From contig NZ_AP024850.1 in NCBI RefSeq assembly GCF_024346675.1, positions 2,356,001 through 2,420,000 of the forward strand: 64,000 nucleotides of DNA. Reading direction: 5' to 3'. Source of the stretch: Photobacterium sanguinicancri. Lineage in GTDB: Bacteria > Pseudomonadota > Gammaproteobacteria > Enterobacterales > Vibrionaceae. The notes under the pieces were generated by a model, which ran no database searches, was not told where the DNA came from, and saw nothing but the letters and a program-made list of their open reading frames with translations. Every line of letters begins with the position of its first letter. Position 1 is the stretch's first letter. The translations under genes were made by a program, and so were the position numbers. Shown here in pieces: positions 18,757 to 28,251 of this stretch.

Positions 18757-20644
18757 TCGAGTAGGAGGAGGCCTCACGGCCTCCGTCCTCTCACACCACC
18801 GTACAAGCGTGAGTCGCATACGGCGGTTCCGAATATATTTTCAGTGACTCATACCCATCTCGCAATGAGTACAGCCCCAACTCCTCGAACCATTTTATCG
18901 GCATAGCGTGATTCACCTGCGGCGTTAATGCTAAGCGCCACCAACCTTTATCTGACATCGCTACCTTCCACGCATTGCGCTCCGTTACACCTTGTCGCTG
19001 TAACCATGTCGCTATGCTGTATCTCCGTTTGCGTTGTTTAAGTCGGTAGCATCTTAGCCGTCGCCGTATCCATTCATCCAAGCGCTGCATGCTGCTTTTA
19101 CGTATGGCAAGTTTGAAGTAGTGTTGCCAACCTCTTAGGTATTGAGTTAACTCGGTTATTACAACCTTTAACTCTCGCCCTCGATTTCGCTTCGTTATCT
19201 GCCGCACTCGTCTCTTCATTTGAGTTTGCGCTGGCTTCGATATATGGATAGTTCCATTTGTCTGGAAGCGGTGGCTTAGGTAAGTTCGCTCTGTCACTCT
19301 TGTCGCGGCGCTTTTCTCTCGGTTTACCGTGAGTTTCAGTTTCTGCTCCAAGAACTCCGTTATCGACCCTTTGACTCGGTGAGCCGCTTCCTCACTACCT
19401 ACGTAAATTTGGCAGTCGTCTGCATATCGACAGAACTTATGCCCTCTACGATCTAACTCTTTATCCAGTTCATCTAATACGATATTGGAGAGCAACGGAG
19501 ATAATGGTCCACCCTGTGGTGTGCCTCGTTGTCTCTGTTCAACTAACCCGTTTCGCATTATGCCTGCCTGTAGATATGACCTGATGAGCTTCAACACTCG
19601 TTTATCAGCAATGTCCTGTGACAATCTATACATCAGCCTGTCATGGTTCACTGTATCGAAGTATTTCGCTAAGTCGATATCTACCACATAACCTCGCCCT
19701 TCTCGGATGTAGCGACTGGCTACCGCTAGTGCTTGGTGGGCACTGCGGTTCGGTCTAAATCCGTAACTGCTATCGGAGAATTTCAGTTCATAGATATCTG
19801 TCAGCACTGAAGTGATTGCCTGTTGGACAACTCTATCAAGGACTGTTGGGATGCCTAGTTGCCTGACCCCACCGCTAGGTTTGGGGATTTCCACACCAAG
19901 AACGGGTTGCGGTTGATAACTTCCATCCAGAAGACTCTGGCGAAGCGCTTGCCCGTTTGAAGACTGTCGAAGCATTGAGATGGTGGCATTAATATCGAGT
20001 TTATCAACGCCTGCACACCCTTTGTTCTTCTTCACTCTTCGTAGAGCTTGATTCAAGTTAGTTGAAGAGCAGATTTGCTCCATCAACGAAGTTGAGGTCA
20101 CCAAGACTCGTCCTCCTGTCTACGCCGACCATGCTTGTCATTCTTCGTGACCATGAGCTTTACTTGCGGTATCGCCCATTGGGACGTAGAGATGATTTTC
20201 ATCTTGCTATGACTCCACATGATTGAGTGTCTAGTGACTGCTTCCTGATATATTCAGTTCAGGCCTTCCCTTGAGTTGTACTTCCTCAAGGTACTATGCC
20301 TTCTGCTGACTTCTTACCACCCGTCACACAGCATCACTACTGCATTAGTCTCATCTGAGACAGGCAATAAGATCTCCCGAGGTAAGACGTTGCTCTTTCC
20401 CTTAGCCGTGCCTGATTTATCACTACACACTTCCCGTCGAGGCATTGGGCTATTCTATCTATTGCTAGGTTACCCAAGTTGTAGTGACCTACTATCGGAT
20501 TTCTGTTCGTCACAACCAAGTTTTGCCATTTGCTTCCTTCAGATTTCACCTCACGGTGAACACCCTTGCATAGGCTAACGGTTCTCGCTCGACTGAGCCC
20601 GTAGAGGACTTTCACCTCCTAGATCAACACCATGCTCGGCGCAC
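18756..20644 (-). mobile_element. class C group II intron (about 1889 bp)
   Basis: On the minus strand the element starts at 20644 with GTGCGCC (fits the GUGYG 5' end) and ends with CCTACTCGAT at 18756. The reverse transcriptase gene lies in domain IV. Domain V is at 18795-18827: ACCGCCGTA pairs with TACGGTGGT, and the triad is CGC, as in class C introns rather than AGC. Domain VI is a GGAGGCC/GGCCTCC stem with a GTGA loop. The 5' exon is a Rho-independent terminator whose stem ends six bases before the intron, the usual class C target. The ORF has no endonuclease domain. All parts look intact. The exact 3' base could be 18756 or 18757. Confidence 0.88.
18791..20104 (-). CDS. ltrA: group II intron-encoded reverse transcriptase/maturase
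   Basis: 437 residues. Reverse transcriptase blocks are complete: KPSGGVRQLGIP, DIDLAKYFDTVNH, QGGPLSPLLSN, and the catalytic FCRYADD. The thumb/maturase part follows (KRRVRQITKRNRG...LRGWQHYFKLA). No HNH endonuclease domain, as in class C. The start is TTG at 20104 (or GTG at 20101), with AGGAGG seven bases before the TTG. The last dozen residues (EPPYATHACTVV) are encoded by domain V of the ribozyme itself. The protein helps the intron RNA fold, splice and reverse-splice behind terminators. Confidence 0.93.
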   Translation of the reverse strand: MVTSTSLMEQICSSTNLNQALRRVKKNKGCAGVDKLDINATISMLRQSSNGQALRQSLLDGSYQPQPVLGVEIPKPSGGVRQLGIPTVLDRVVQQAITSVLTDIYELKFSDSSYGFRPNRSAHQALAVASRYIREGRGYVVDIDLAKYFDTVNHDRLMYRLSQDIADKRVLKLIRSYLQAGIMRNGLVEQRQRGTPQGGPLSPLLSNIVLDELDKELDRRGHKFCRYADDCQIYVGSEEAAHRVKGSITEFLEQKLKLTVNREKSAATRVTERTYLSHRFQTNGTIHISKPAQTQMKRRVRQITKRNRGRELKVVITELTQYLRGWQHYFKLAIRKSSMQRLDEWIRRRLRCYRLKQRKRRYSIATWLQRQGVTERNAWKVAMSDKGWWRLALTPQVNHAMPIKWFEELGLYSLRDGYESLKIYSEPPYATHACTVV

Positions 20645-20650
20645 AATCAG

Positions 20651-20683
20651 AAAAGGGTCATCACTGCTGATGACCCTTTTTTG
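20651..20683. terminator. bidirectional terminator, the insertion target of the intron
   Basis: AAAAGGGTCATCA, loop ctgc, TGATGACCCTTTT: 13 perfect pairs, flanked by T-runs on both strands. It ends the minus-strand MFS gene. Before insertion it would have begun about six bases after the glpC stop and ended glpC as well. Confidence 0.9.
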
Positions 20684-20731
20684 TATGCTAAAGCTGATCC
20701 TATTAAAGCCGTAATGCGCCAATAAACCGAG

Positions 20732-21958
20732 CTAAGTTAAGGAGGATACCTGACTCGCATCTACCGTTTGTTTCTCGTAACGTCGTAGCCAGACACATAA
20801 CGTAAATAGCATCATATACAACACCATGCCACCAGCCACTACCCCATACCAAGCGCCATGCTGCCAGCAAGCAATAAGGTAGAATCCACCTACGCTGCCA
20901 CCTACATAATAATGAACTAAGTACAGAGCCGTCGCCGTTGCTTTTGCCGATTTGGCTTTGCGGCTAACCCAAGCATAAGCTAATGAGTGGGTAAAAAAGG
21001 CACCTGAGCTAATCAATAGCAAACCAATGAGCATTGCTGGAATAGATTCGATTGCAGCGACCCACATCCCCGCTAAACTCACACTGGATCCCAAGAGCAT
21101 GCCTGATGTGACAGTAAAAGATTGGCTCCACCGACCACTGAGTTTGGCTGTTATGGTACCGCTCAAATAACATAAGAAAATCATAGAGGTAATACTCAAC
21201 GGCATTGAATACGGCGGTGCCACTAAGCGAAAGCCCATCACAGAATACAAGTTCACAAACAAGGCAAAATTAATACCACCAATCAGCATGGCTAACCACA
21301 ACGATCGTTGCCTTAAATGCTGAACAATAAAGCGATGCTGAGCACGAAATTGAGCGCGACTAAATCCATGTTTAGGTGGCGAAAAATTTTGTTGTTTAGG
21401 CAATAGCCACCACACAATACAGGCCCCGATAAAACTGAAGGTAGCCATACCAACGACAGCGACCTGCCATCCCCAATACTCTGTCGTAATACCGCCAAAT
21501 AAGCGCCCAAAAATACCCCCCAACGAATTGGCGCTTATATAAGTGCCCACCGCTAGCATTAATGCTTTGGTTGAAAACTCTTCAGCCATGTAGGCCACAG
21601 CTACGGCCGCAAATCCAGCTAAAGCCATTCCCATCAGCGCCCTTGCTAATGACAGTAAGAATAACGAATCAGCCCACAGCATTAGCAAACCAACAATAGG
21701 CAGTAAAAATAAGCTCACCAACATGATGCGATAACGACCAACACTCTCAGAAGCTATCGCCCAAGGCACTAACGTTAGCGCAAGGCTGAATGTACCCGCC
21801 GCCAAGAGCCAATTCACCTTGGTTGCACTCACCGAGAACTGCTCCGCCATCACGGGCAAGACTGGCTGGAATAGGTACAAATTACAAAAGACTAAAAATG
21901 ACCCTAGCGCGAGAGCAAATGTCGCCTTTTTATATGGGGCGGTTCCAACCTGAATCAT
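20732..21958 (-). CDS. MFS transporter, YnfM-like
   Basis: 408 residues with twelve predicted membrane helices and the MFS loop 2-3 pattern (ESVGRYRIMLVSLF). Length and arrangement, divergent from a LysR gene, resemble E. coli YnfM/YnfL; YnfM is assigned to drug or sugar efflux by family, and the substrate here is unknown. I chose the ATG at 21958, with AAGAGGTGA upstream; a GTG four codons earlier would place the ribosome site too close. Ends at the strong terminator targeted by the intron. Confidence 0.85.
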   Translation of the reverse strand: MIQVGTAPYKKATFALALGSFLVFCNLYLFQPVLPVMAEQFSVSATKVNWLLAAGTFSLALTLVPWAIASESVGRYRIMLVSLFLLPIVGLLMLWADSLFLLSLARALMGMALAGFAAVAVAYMAEEFSTKALMLAVGTYISANSLGGIFGRLFGGITTEYWGWQVAVVGMATFSFIGACIVWWLLPKQQNFSPPKHGFSRAQFRAQHRFIVQHLRQRSLWLAMLIGGINFALFVNLYSVMGFRLVAPPYSMPLSITSMIFLCYLSGTITAKLSGRWSQSFTVTSGMLLGSSVSLAGMWVAAIESIPAMLIGLLLISSGAFFTHSLAYAWVSRKAKSAKATATALYLVHYYVGGSVGGFYLIACWQHGAWYGVVAGGMVLYMMLFTLCVWLRRYEKQTVDASQVSSLT

Positions 21959-22059
21959 TTTGCTTGTCACCTCTTAAATTAATGACAAAACAGTAGCAAG
22001 CCGTCATCAATAATGAAAATATATTGAAACTATCAAGATGATAAATAAAAGATATAGTC

Positions 22060-22932
22060 ATGGATGTTCGTCAGCTTAAATACTTTGTTACTCTTGCCGA
22101 AATCGGCAACTTCACCGCCGCGGCTAAAGCGCTCAATATTGCCCAACCCGCTTTGAGCATCGCGATCAAAAAGCTCGAGACTTCGCTGGGGTTAGATCTT
22201 TTTCATCGTAACGAACGAAAGATCACCTTAACGCACGAAGGTGAAGTCCTAATGCCGCATGCACGCTTGGTTATACAACAATTAAAAGATGCCGAAGTTG
22301 CGATGGCTGAGTTACGAGGATTAGAAAAAGGCGAAGTACGGTTAGGCGTACCCAGTATGCTGGGATCTTACTTCTTCCCTGAAATCTTAATGGGTTTTAA
22401 AAGCCAGTACCCTAACCTCAAATTGACCATGGTTGAAGGCGGGGCACAGTCAATTCGTAAAATGCTGATAGAAGGAGAGTTAGATTTAGGCGTTATCATT
22501 AATCATAACGTGCCTCAAGCCTTGGAAACCGAGCACTTGCTAACGTCGCAAATGGTTGCTGTCGTCGGTGAAGAACATCCTTTTGCACACAAGTCGTCTA
22601 TCGACTTTGCCACATTTTTTGCCCAAGAATTAGTGATGTTTAAAAAAGGCTACTTCCACCGCGAGTTCATTGATCGAGCCTGTGAAACCCAAAAGCTCCA
22701 GCCCCTCATTTCCTTTGAAACAAATCTATTACCGATGATTTTAAATATCGTCAGGCGTGATTTTGCCATTAGTGCTCTGCTTGAGATGGTAACAGAGCAT
22801 GAACATGGTGTACTGCCCGTGCCATTTGAAGAGCCAGTTCACTTAGACATTGCAATTGCATGGCGTAAACACGGATATTTATCGCTCGCTGATCGTGCAT
22901 TTAAAGAGTATGTAAAAGAATGTTGCGTATAA
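22060..22932 (+). CDS. LysR-family regulator, divergent from the MFS gene
   Basis: 290 residues. N-terminal helix-turn-helix (MDVRQLKYFVTLAEIGNFTAAAKALNIAQPALSIAIKKLE) followed by a substrate-binding domain of the CynR/CatM-like group (LGVPSMLGSYFFPEIL, GELDLGVI). Only about 100 bases separate it from the MFS start on the other strand, so it most likely controls the transporter and itself. The inducer is unknown. The ribosome site before the ATG is weak. Confidence 0.88.
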   Translation: MDVRQLKYFVTLAEIGNFTAAAKALNIAQPALSIAIKKLETSLGLDLFHRNERKITLTHEGEVLMPHARLVIQQLKDAEVAMAELRGLEKGEVRLGVPSMLGSYFFPEILMGFKSQYPNLKLTMVEGGAQSIRKMLIEGELDLGVIINHNVPQALETEHLLTSQMVAVVGEEHPFAHKSSIDFATFFAQELVMFKKGYFHREFIDRACETQKLQPLISFETNLLPMILNIVRRDFAISALLEMVTEHEHGVLPVPFEEPVHLDIAIAWRKHGYLSLADRAFKEYVKECCV

Positions 22933-23261
22933 AACATGATTTATTTATAAGAATTTAACATCACATCAATGCTACACATAAACCCGAAAGACAACCACAA
23001 CGTTAACACCCACTGCGAACTTGATTAAACAAAAAGCCATTCTTAATCTGAGATTTACCAGTTCAATCATTAAAATTATCAGTTAAGTAGCACAAAATTA
23101 ACATCCTACATAAAATCATGTTTTAGATCATAAGATGCTATGTTAACTATCGTACCCCCAGCCCTTTTTAGGTACATTGCAGCTCAGCAGTATGTAAGCA
23201 AATAATACAATTATTCATATTTTTAGTTTTTTACTTTTGTAGTTTTAAGAGGACATTTTCC
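22933..23261 (+). other. dcuC upstream region
   Basis: 329 AT-rich bases. I looked for FNR (TTGAT-N4-ATCAA) and CRP sites and found only half sites (for example TTGATTAAACAA near 23021), none convincing. No gene seen. Confidence 0.45.
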
Positions 23262-24623
23262 ATGTTGGAGTTAGTAATTGGTCTTCTAGTTGCGGCAGGT
23301 GTAGGTCGATACATCTTTAAAGGATACACAGCAACTGGAGTGCTTTTAACAGGCGGTATTATTTTATTGGCGATCACCGCCGCGTTAGGAAAAGATGTAT
23401 TACCAGCAGGTGTTACATCGACAGGAAACCCATTAACAGACGTTTTTGAATACATTAAATACCTATTAATGTACCGTGCTGGCGGCCTTGGCATGATGAT
23501 CATGATGCTTTGTGGTTTTGCAGCATACATGACCAAAATCGGTGCCAACGATATGGTTGTGATGATGGCATCTCGCCCACTTCGCTTTATCAAATCACCT
23601 TACGTTCTAATGGTTGCAACCTACTTTGTGGCATGTCTAATGTCGTTAGCCGTTTCTTCTGCAACTGGCCTAGGTGTATTACTGATGGCAACCTTGTTCC
23701 CACTAATGGTGAACATGGGCATTAGCCGTGGTGCAGCAGCTGCTATCTGTGCATCGCCTGCTGCGATCATTCTTTCACCAACATCGGGCGATGTGGTTGT
23801 GGCTGCTGAATCAGCAGGCATGGAACTGATCGATTTTGCATTTAAAACAACTCTACCAATTTCAATTGTTGCGATCATCGGTATGGCAGCAGCACACTTC
23901 TTCTGGCAGCGTTACCTAGATGACAAAGAAGGTGTTGTTCACGAGCGTCTAGATGTATCAGAACTGGAAGTTAACGCACCTAAGTTCTTCTGCATTCTAC
24001 CGTTCACACCTATCATTGGTGTCCTACTGTTCAGCGGTAAGCTATTCCCACAACTTCACATTGTTACCATCCTTGTGATTTGTATGTTCCTAGCGGCCAT
24101 TATTGAGCTCGTTCGTCACCGCGGCGAATCAAGTAAAGTTTTTGACGGCTTAGATGCGGCATATAAAGGCATGGCTGATGCGTTCTCTGGCGTGGTAATG
24201 CTATTGATTTCTGCAGGTGTATTTGCCCAAGGCCTTAAATCTGTTGGCTTTATCGATAACCTTCTTCACCTTGCTGAAGTAGCAGGCGCTGGCGGTATCT
24301 TCCTTATGATCCTTCTGGTTGCAATCACTGCAATCGCGGCTATTACAACAGGTTCAGGTAACGCACCTTTCTACGCATTCGTAGAACTCATCCCAAGCCT
24401 TGCGGCTAAAATGGGTATCAACCCTGCTTACCTTGTTATTCCAATGCTACAGGCATCTAACCTAGGCCGTACAATCTCACCAGTATCAGGTGTGGTTGTT
24501 GCGTGTTCTGGTATGGCAAAACTGTCGCCATTTGAAGTTGTTAAACGTACTTCAGTTCCCGTGCTTGTCGGTATTATTATCGTGATTGTTGCAACACAAA
24601 TCATGGTACCAACTGCAGTTTAA
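23262..24623 (+). CDS. dcuC: anaerobic C4-dicarboxylate transporter DcuC
   Basis: 453 residues (E. coli DcuC 461), twelve or more membrane helices. The conserved ICASPAAIILSPTSGDVVVAAE and TTGSGNAPFYAFVELIPSLA segments identify the DcuC family. It exports succinate and exchanges it for fumarate during fumarate respiration. AGAGGA lies before the ATG. Alone in its unit, with a terminator behind. It fits the anaerobic theme of glpABC and nrf. Confidence 0.93.
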   Translation: MLELVIGLLVAAGVGRYIFKGYTATGVLLTGGIILLAITAALGKDVLPAGVTSTGNPLTDVFEYIKYLLMYRAGGLGMMIMMLCGFAAYMTKIGANDMVVMMASRPLRFIKSPYVLMVATYFVACLMSLAVSSATGLGVLLMATLFPLMVNMGISRGAAAAICASPAAIILSPTSGDVVVAAESAGMELIDFAFKTTLPISIVAIIGMAAAHFFWQRYLDDKEGVVHERLDVSELEVNAPKFFCILPFTPIIGVLLFSGKLFPQLHIVTILVICMFLAAIIELVRHRGESSKVFDGLDAAYKGMADAFSGVVMLLISAGVFAQGLKSVGFIDNLLHLAEVAGAGGIFLMILLVAITAIAAITTGSGNAPFYAFVELIPSLAAKMGINPAYLVIPMLQASNLGRTISPVSGVVVACSGMAKLSPFEVVKRTSVPVLVGIIIVIVATQIMVPTAV

Positions 24624-24647
24624 GCAAAGAATCTACACGATAAATCA

Positions 24648-24673
24648 AGCTCGCTTAATGCGGGCTTTTTTTT
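24648..24673 (+). terminator. terminator of dcuC
   Basis: AGCTCGC, loop ttaat, GCGGGCT, then eight T. One G-T pair in a 7-bp stem. Confidence 0.85.
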
Positions 24674-24696
24674 ACTCTCACGATTCAAAACAATAA

Positions 24697-24724
24697 AAAA
24701 AGGAGAGGCTAAGCCTCTCCTTTT
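24697..24724 (-). terminator. second hairpin, terminator for the minus-strand small gene
   Basis: AAAAGGAGAGGC, loop taa, GCCTCTCCTTTT, with a T-run on the minus strand. Works in either direction. Confidence 0.75.
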
Positions 24725-24789
24725 ATATCAAGTCTGTTATTTAACGTCAGGGGTATATCCCTATAAATACTCTTGATATGAGCAGTGCG

Positions 24790-25005
24790 TTAAACTCTTC
24801 GTTGGATATATCCTTCGGCAATTCCTTTGCTCACTAGATCGACAGACTCAACAACATGGCTTACCGCCGCAATATTGATGACAAACAATGTCATCGCAGC
24901 AAGGGTAAACTTTTGACACTTGATGAGAACCGATTCATGGATACGACCTGTTTTGACTAAATAAATCAAAACAACCCACTTGAGTAATGAGAAAATTGTA
25001 TACAT
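24790..25005 (-). CDS. small membrane protein, hypothetical
   Basis: 71 residues with hydrophobic helices at about 3-18 and 33-49. AAAGG lies eight bases before the ATG and a strong hairpin follows the stop, which favours a real gene. I do not recognise the family. The AT-rich surroundings leave some risk of a chance frame. Confidence 0.5.
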   Translation of the reverse strand: MYTIFSLLKWVVLIYLVKTGRIHESVLIKCQKFTLAAMTLFVINIAAVSHVVESVDLVSKGIAEGYIQRRV

Positions 25006-25583
25006 ATAGCCTTTGATTCGGTTAATCGCCTAGCTATCGTATCGCATTCACTTCATCGGATGAATACTTTCATCTATAAATAAGAGCAAAAATCAGTAGT
25101 AAAACCAGCTTTAATATAAAAGCTATATCGATAATTTTCACCCCTGAAGACCTTAACGTTATCAGGATCCCCACAAATATGTCTCTCCTATAATCGTACG
25201 TTTTTGATACAACACTGAATCAATAAAACACAACAATTATACAGACCGACATACCGTAAGTACAACTATTCGAATATACCGAATTATATATAAGAATGGC
25301 TAAGCAGCGGCACAAGGCTAACCATCCCCCATAACAGTGAACAAACCCAAGCACTTAATTCAATAATTAGCCCACTAAAGCGACTGGTAGCAACTACATT
25401 TATGTACTCAATCACAGAAAAAGATGTATTGCCGTATGAACATGGTAAACTCATGCCCATTTTATATGCTCTGTATTTTACCAGCGCAGCAATATCAACC
25501 TAGTGTTAAGCCAATAGGATCATGCAGATACTTATACTGTCGTGAACATTATCCAAATAGCTGGCTGCATCACTCATATAAAC
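25006..25583 (+). other. long AT-rich region before the ygiQ leader
   Basis: Nearly 600 bases with no gene I trust. A 60-codon frame at 25424-25606 lacks a ribosome site and runs into the structured leader. The promoter of ygiQ probably lies in this stretch. Confidence 0.4.
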
Positions 25584-25624
25584 GTGAAGGCACTGACCCT
25601 ATATAACAGGGCCTTAACGATCAC
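25584..25624 (+). ncRNA. hairpin upstream of the main ygiQ leader structure
   Basis: AAGG pairs with CCTT and CCCT with AGGG across an internal loop, with GTGA/TCAC able to close it. Weaker than the structure that follows; it may belong to the same RNA. Confidence 0.3.
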
Positions 25625-25635
25625 CATCGACCTAA

Positions 25636-25758
25636 CAGGGGCATTCAAATGCTGAAGCTATATATCAAACATACGGTAACTGAGTGGTAGACACACTCAG
25701 GGTCAGCAGGATTTGCTGAACCTTAAATATGGCAAGACGCCCTCAATACATGCCCCTG
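25636..25758 (+). ncRNA. candidate structured leader RNA of ygiQ
   Basis: A perfect 9-bp helix, CAGGGGCAT (25636) with ATGCCCCTG (25750), closes a domain of about 105 bases. Inside are two adjacent hairpins: CTGAGTG/CACTCAG with a 7-base loop (25680-25700), and GGTCAGCA/TGCTGACC with one bulged A and a 5-base loop (25701-25722). The GCAT part of the closing helix could instead pair with ATGC at 25649-25652, a possible switch. The domain ends 27 bases before the ygiQ ATG. I do not recognise it as a known riboswitch. Confidence 0.5.
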
Positions 25759-25784
25759 AAAAATAAACAATAAATTGTAATATT

Positions 25785-28157
25785 ATGAATTTGACTAAAA
25801 TTAACGAGTATCCGAAGTACTGGGCTGAGTGCTATGGAATAGCTCCATTCCTACCGACAACTCGGAAAGAAATGGACGCACTGGGCTGGGATAGCTGCGA
25901 CATAATTATTGTTACTGGTGATGCTTATGTTGATCACCCTAGCTTTGGTATGGCAATTATTGGCCGCTTGCTGGAAGCGCAAGGTTTTCGTGTAGGCATC
26001 ATTTCCCAACCTAAATGGGATAACAAAGATGCTTTCATGGAGCTTGGCCAGCCTAACCTGTTCTTTGGTATTACGGCGGGTAACATGGATTCCATGATCA
26101 ACCGCTATACCGCTGACCGTAAACTACGCCACGATGATGCCTACACACCAAACAACGAAGGCGGTAAACGCCCTGATCGCGCAGTATTGGTTTACTCGCA
26201 ACGTTGTCGTGAAGCATTTAAAGAAACACCCATTGTATTGGGTGGTATTGAAGCGAGCCTACGCCGCTTAGCACACTACGATTACTGGTCAGACAAAGTA
26301 CGTCGCTCAGTATTAGCCGATGCCAAAGCTGATATTCTATTGTTTGGTAACGCCGAACGTGCATTAGTCGAAGTCGCACATAGCCTTGCTAATGGTCAAA
26401 CGCTGGAAGAAATGCAATTCATTGCGGGTACTGCGGTGATGATGCGTGAACTGCCTGCTGGCTATAAAGAAATCGACTCAAGCCGCATTGAAAAACCGGG
26501 CCGTGCCATGCAAATGCCGAACCCGTATGCGACTGAAGAAGTGTGTGAAACCAACAAAAAAGAACAGGCAAACGCTCAGCCAGTTCAACAAGTGGTCCAT
26601 ATTCAACCATCGCGCCACGATTCTAAGAGCACTGCGGTACGTTTACCGTCGTACGAGAAACTGCGTAACGACCGTATTCTATACGCACACGCAAGTCGTG
26701 TGATGCACTTAGAAACGAACCCGCATTCATCACGTGCACTGATTCAAAAGCATGCTGATCGTGAACTGTGGATCAATAAGCCACCTATTCCGCTAACAAC
26801 GGAAGAAATGGACTACGTATTTGGGTTGTATTATGCGCGTGTACCGCACCCTTCTTACGGCAAAGCAAAGATCCCTGCGTATGACATGATCAAGACATCT
26901 GTAAATATCATGCGTGGTTGTTTTGGTGGTTGTTCGTTCTGTTCTATCACAGAGCACGAAGGCCGCATTATCCAAAACCGCTCGCAAGAGTCGATCATTA
27001 ACGAGTTAGAAGAAATTCGCGATAAAGTCCCTGGCTTTACGGGCACAATCTCAGATCTTGGTGGCCCTACAGCTAACATGTATCGCCTTGGTTGCTCAGA
27101 TCCTAAAGCGGAAGCAAACTGTCGTCGCCCTGCATGTATTTACCCAGATATTTGTAAAAAGCTAAATACGGATCATAAACACACGATCGATCTATACCGT
27201 AAAGCACGTGAAGTTAAAGGGATTAAAAAGATCCTGATTGCCTCTGGTGTGCGTTACGATTTAGCTATTGAATCACCAGAATACATTCGTGAACTAGTGA
27301 CTCACCATGTGGGTGGTTATTTGAAAATTGCCCCTGAACATACCGAGAAAGGCACGCTTGATCTGATGATGAAGCCGGGTATGGGCAAATATGATCGCTT
27401 CAAAGAACTGTTTGAGAAGTACAACCGTGAAGCAGGTAAAAAACAATACCTGATCCCTTACTTTATTTCTGCGCATCCTGGTTCAACCGATGACGACATG
27501 CTAAACCTTGCACTTTGGCTGAAGAAGAATGAGTACCAGTGTGATCAGGTACAAAATTTCTACCCATCACCTATGTGTAATGCAACGGCGATGTATCACT
27601 CTGAAACTAACCCGCTGAAGCGTGTTAAGTATAAAAAGCGTGAAGATCTATTTGTTGCAAAAGGGGAACGTCAACGTCGATTGCATAAAGCACTACTTCG
27701 CTATCACGACCCAGTAAACTGGCCATTGATCCGTGAAGCCTTAGTCAACATGGGTAAGAAGTACTTAATTGGCGATCGACCAAACTGCTTAGTGCCTGAA
27801 GAAGGCAGCGATGCGGAACTAACGCCAGCACAACGTCGCGGTTCTGGCCGCCATGGTGCTAAACGCTTTGCGACTAAACACCCTAACCAGCCAGACATCC
27901 GTAAAGATGGCAAGCGCAACGGTAAACCTGGTGGTAATGGTGGTAACCGTCCTCAAAACGGCAACGGCAATGGCAATGGCAATGGCAATGGCAGCAATAA
28001 GCCAACCAACGGTAATCGTGGCAAGCCTGCAGGCCAATCATCAGGCAACCGTAATAACACAGGGAATGCACCTGGTTCTCGTGGTGGCAACGGTAAACCA
28101 GCAAGCCGAAATGGCAATGGCGGTAACAAGCCTAACCGTAGTCGCTCAAGAGCATAG
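25785..28157 (+). CDS. ygiQ: radical SAM protein YgiQ (UPF0313)
   Basis: 790 residues (E. coli about 739). The radical SAM cluster motif is C379-X3-C383-X2-C386 (CFGGCSFC). The N-terminal YgiQ domain ([31 protein letters not shown]) and the long SAM barrel ([19 protein letters not shown]) match the family, whose reaction is unknown. From about residue 705 the C terminus is a low-complexity Gly/Asn/Lys/Arg-rich tail with a (Gly-Asn) run, basic and probably disordered, perhaps RNA-binding. No other gene in the unit. A long structured leader precedes it. Confidence 0.93.
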   Translation: MNLTKINEYPKYWAECYGIAPFLPTTRKEMDALGWDSCDIIIVTGDAYVDHPSFGMAIIGRLLEAQGFRVGIISQPKWDNKDAFMELGQPNLFFGITAGNMDSMINRYTADRKLRHDDAYTPNNEGGKRPDRAVLVYSQRCREAFKETPIVLGGIEASLRRLAHYDYWSDKVRRSVLADAKADILLFGNAERALVEVAHSLANGQTLEEMQFIAGTAVMMRELPAGYKEIDSSRIEKPGRAMQMPNPYATEEVCETNKKEQANAQPVQQVVHIQPSRHDSKSTAVRLPSYEKLRNDRILYAHASRVMHLETNPHSSRALIQKHADRELWINKPPIPLTTEEMDYVFGLYYARVPHPSYGKAKIPAYDMIKTSVNIMRGCFGGCSFCSITEHEGRIIQNRSQESIINELEEIRDKVPGFTGTISDLGGPTANMYRLGCSDPKAEANCRRPACIYPDICKKLNTDHKHTIDLYRKAREVKGIKKILIASGVRYDLAIESPEYIRELVTHHVGGYLKIAPEHTEKGTLDLMMKPGMGKYDRFKELFEKYNREAGKKQYLIPYFISAHPGSTDDDMLNLALWLKKNEYQCDQVQNFYPSPMCNATAMYHSETNPLKRVKYKKREDLFVAKGERQRRLHKALLRYHDPVNWPLIREALVNMGKKYLIGDRPNCLVPEEGSDAELTPAQRRGSGRHGAKRFATKHPNQPDIRKDGKRNGKPGGNGGNRPQNGNGNGNGNGNGSNKPTNGNRGKPAGQSSGNRNNTGNAPGSRGGNGKPASRNGNGGNKPNRSRSRA
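27960..27995 (+). repeat. GGCAAT hexamer repeat inside ygiQ
   Basis: Six in-frame hexamers (GGCAAC, four GGCAAT, GGCAGC) encode (Gly-Asn)5-Gly-Ser. Length changes would keep the frame. Confidence 0.9.
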
Positions 28158-28195
28158 TAGAAGCAACTTGGTTTCACTGACTATGACTTAATACA

Positions 28196-28223
28196 AAACA
28201 GCCCACGCATGCGTGGGCTGTTT
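28196..28223 (+). terminator. terminator of ygiQ
   Basis: AAACAGCCCACGC, then AT, then GCGTGGGCTGTTT: a 28-base perfect palindrome followed by a modest T-rich tail. Usable on both strands. Confidence 0.8.
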
Positions 28224-28251
28224 ACTTTCTGGCGATAAAAATTAAAACATG

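Noticed and set aside
20276..20578. 100-codon plus-strand frame inside the intron
   Set aside because: Lies antisense in the ribozyme domains upstream of the RT gene; the sequence is explained by RNA structure.
22933..23261. FNR site before dcuC
   Set aside because: Expected from biology, but only half sites are present; best candidate TTGATTAAACAA fails in its right half.
25424..25606. 60-codon plus-strand frame before ygiQ
   Set aside because: No ribosome site, Cys/Tyr-rich chance composition, and it runs into the structured leader.
25680..25722. tRNA-like look of the paired hairpins in the ygiQ leader
   Set aside because: The closing helix is 9 bp and the enclosed length is 105 bases; there is no TTCGA loop, no anticodon arm of proper size and no CCA.
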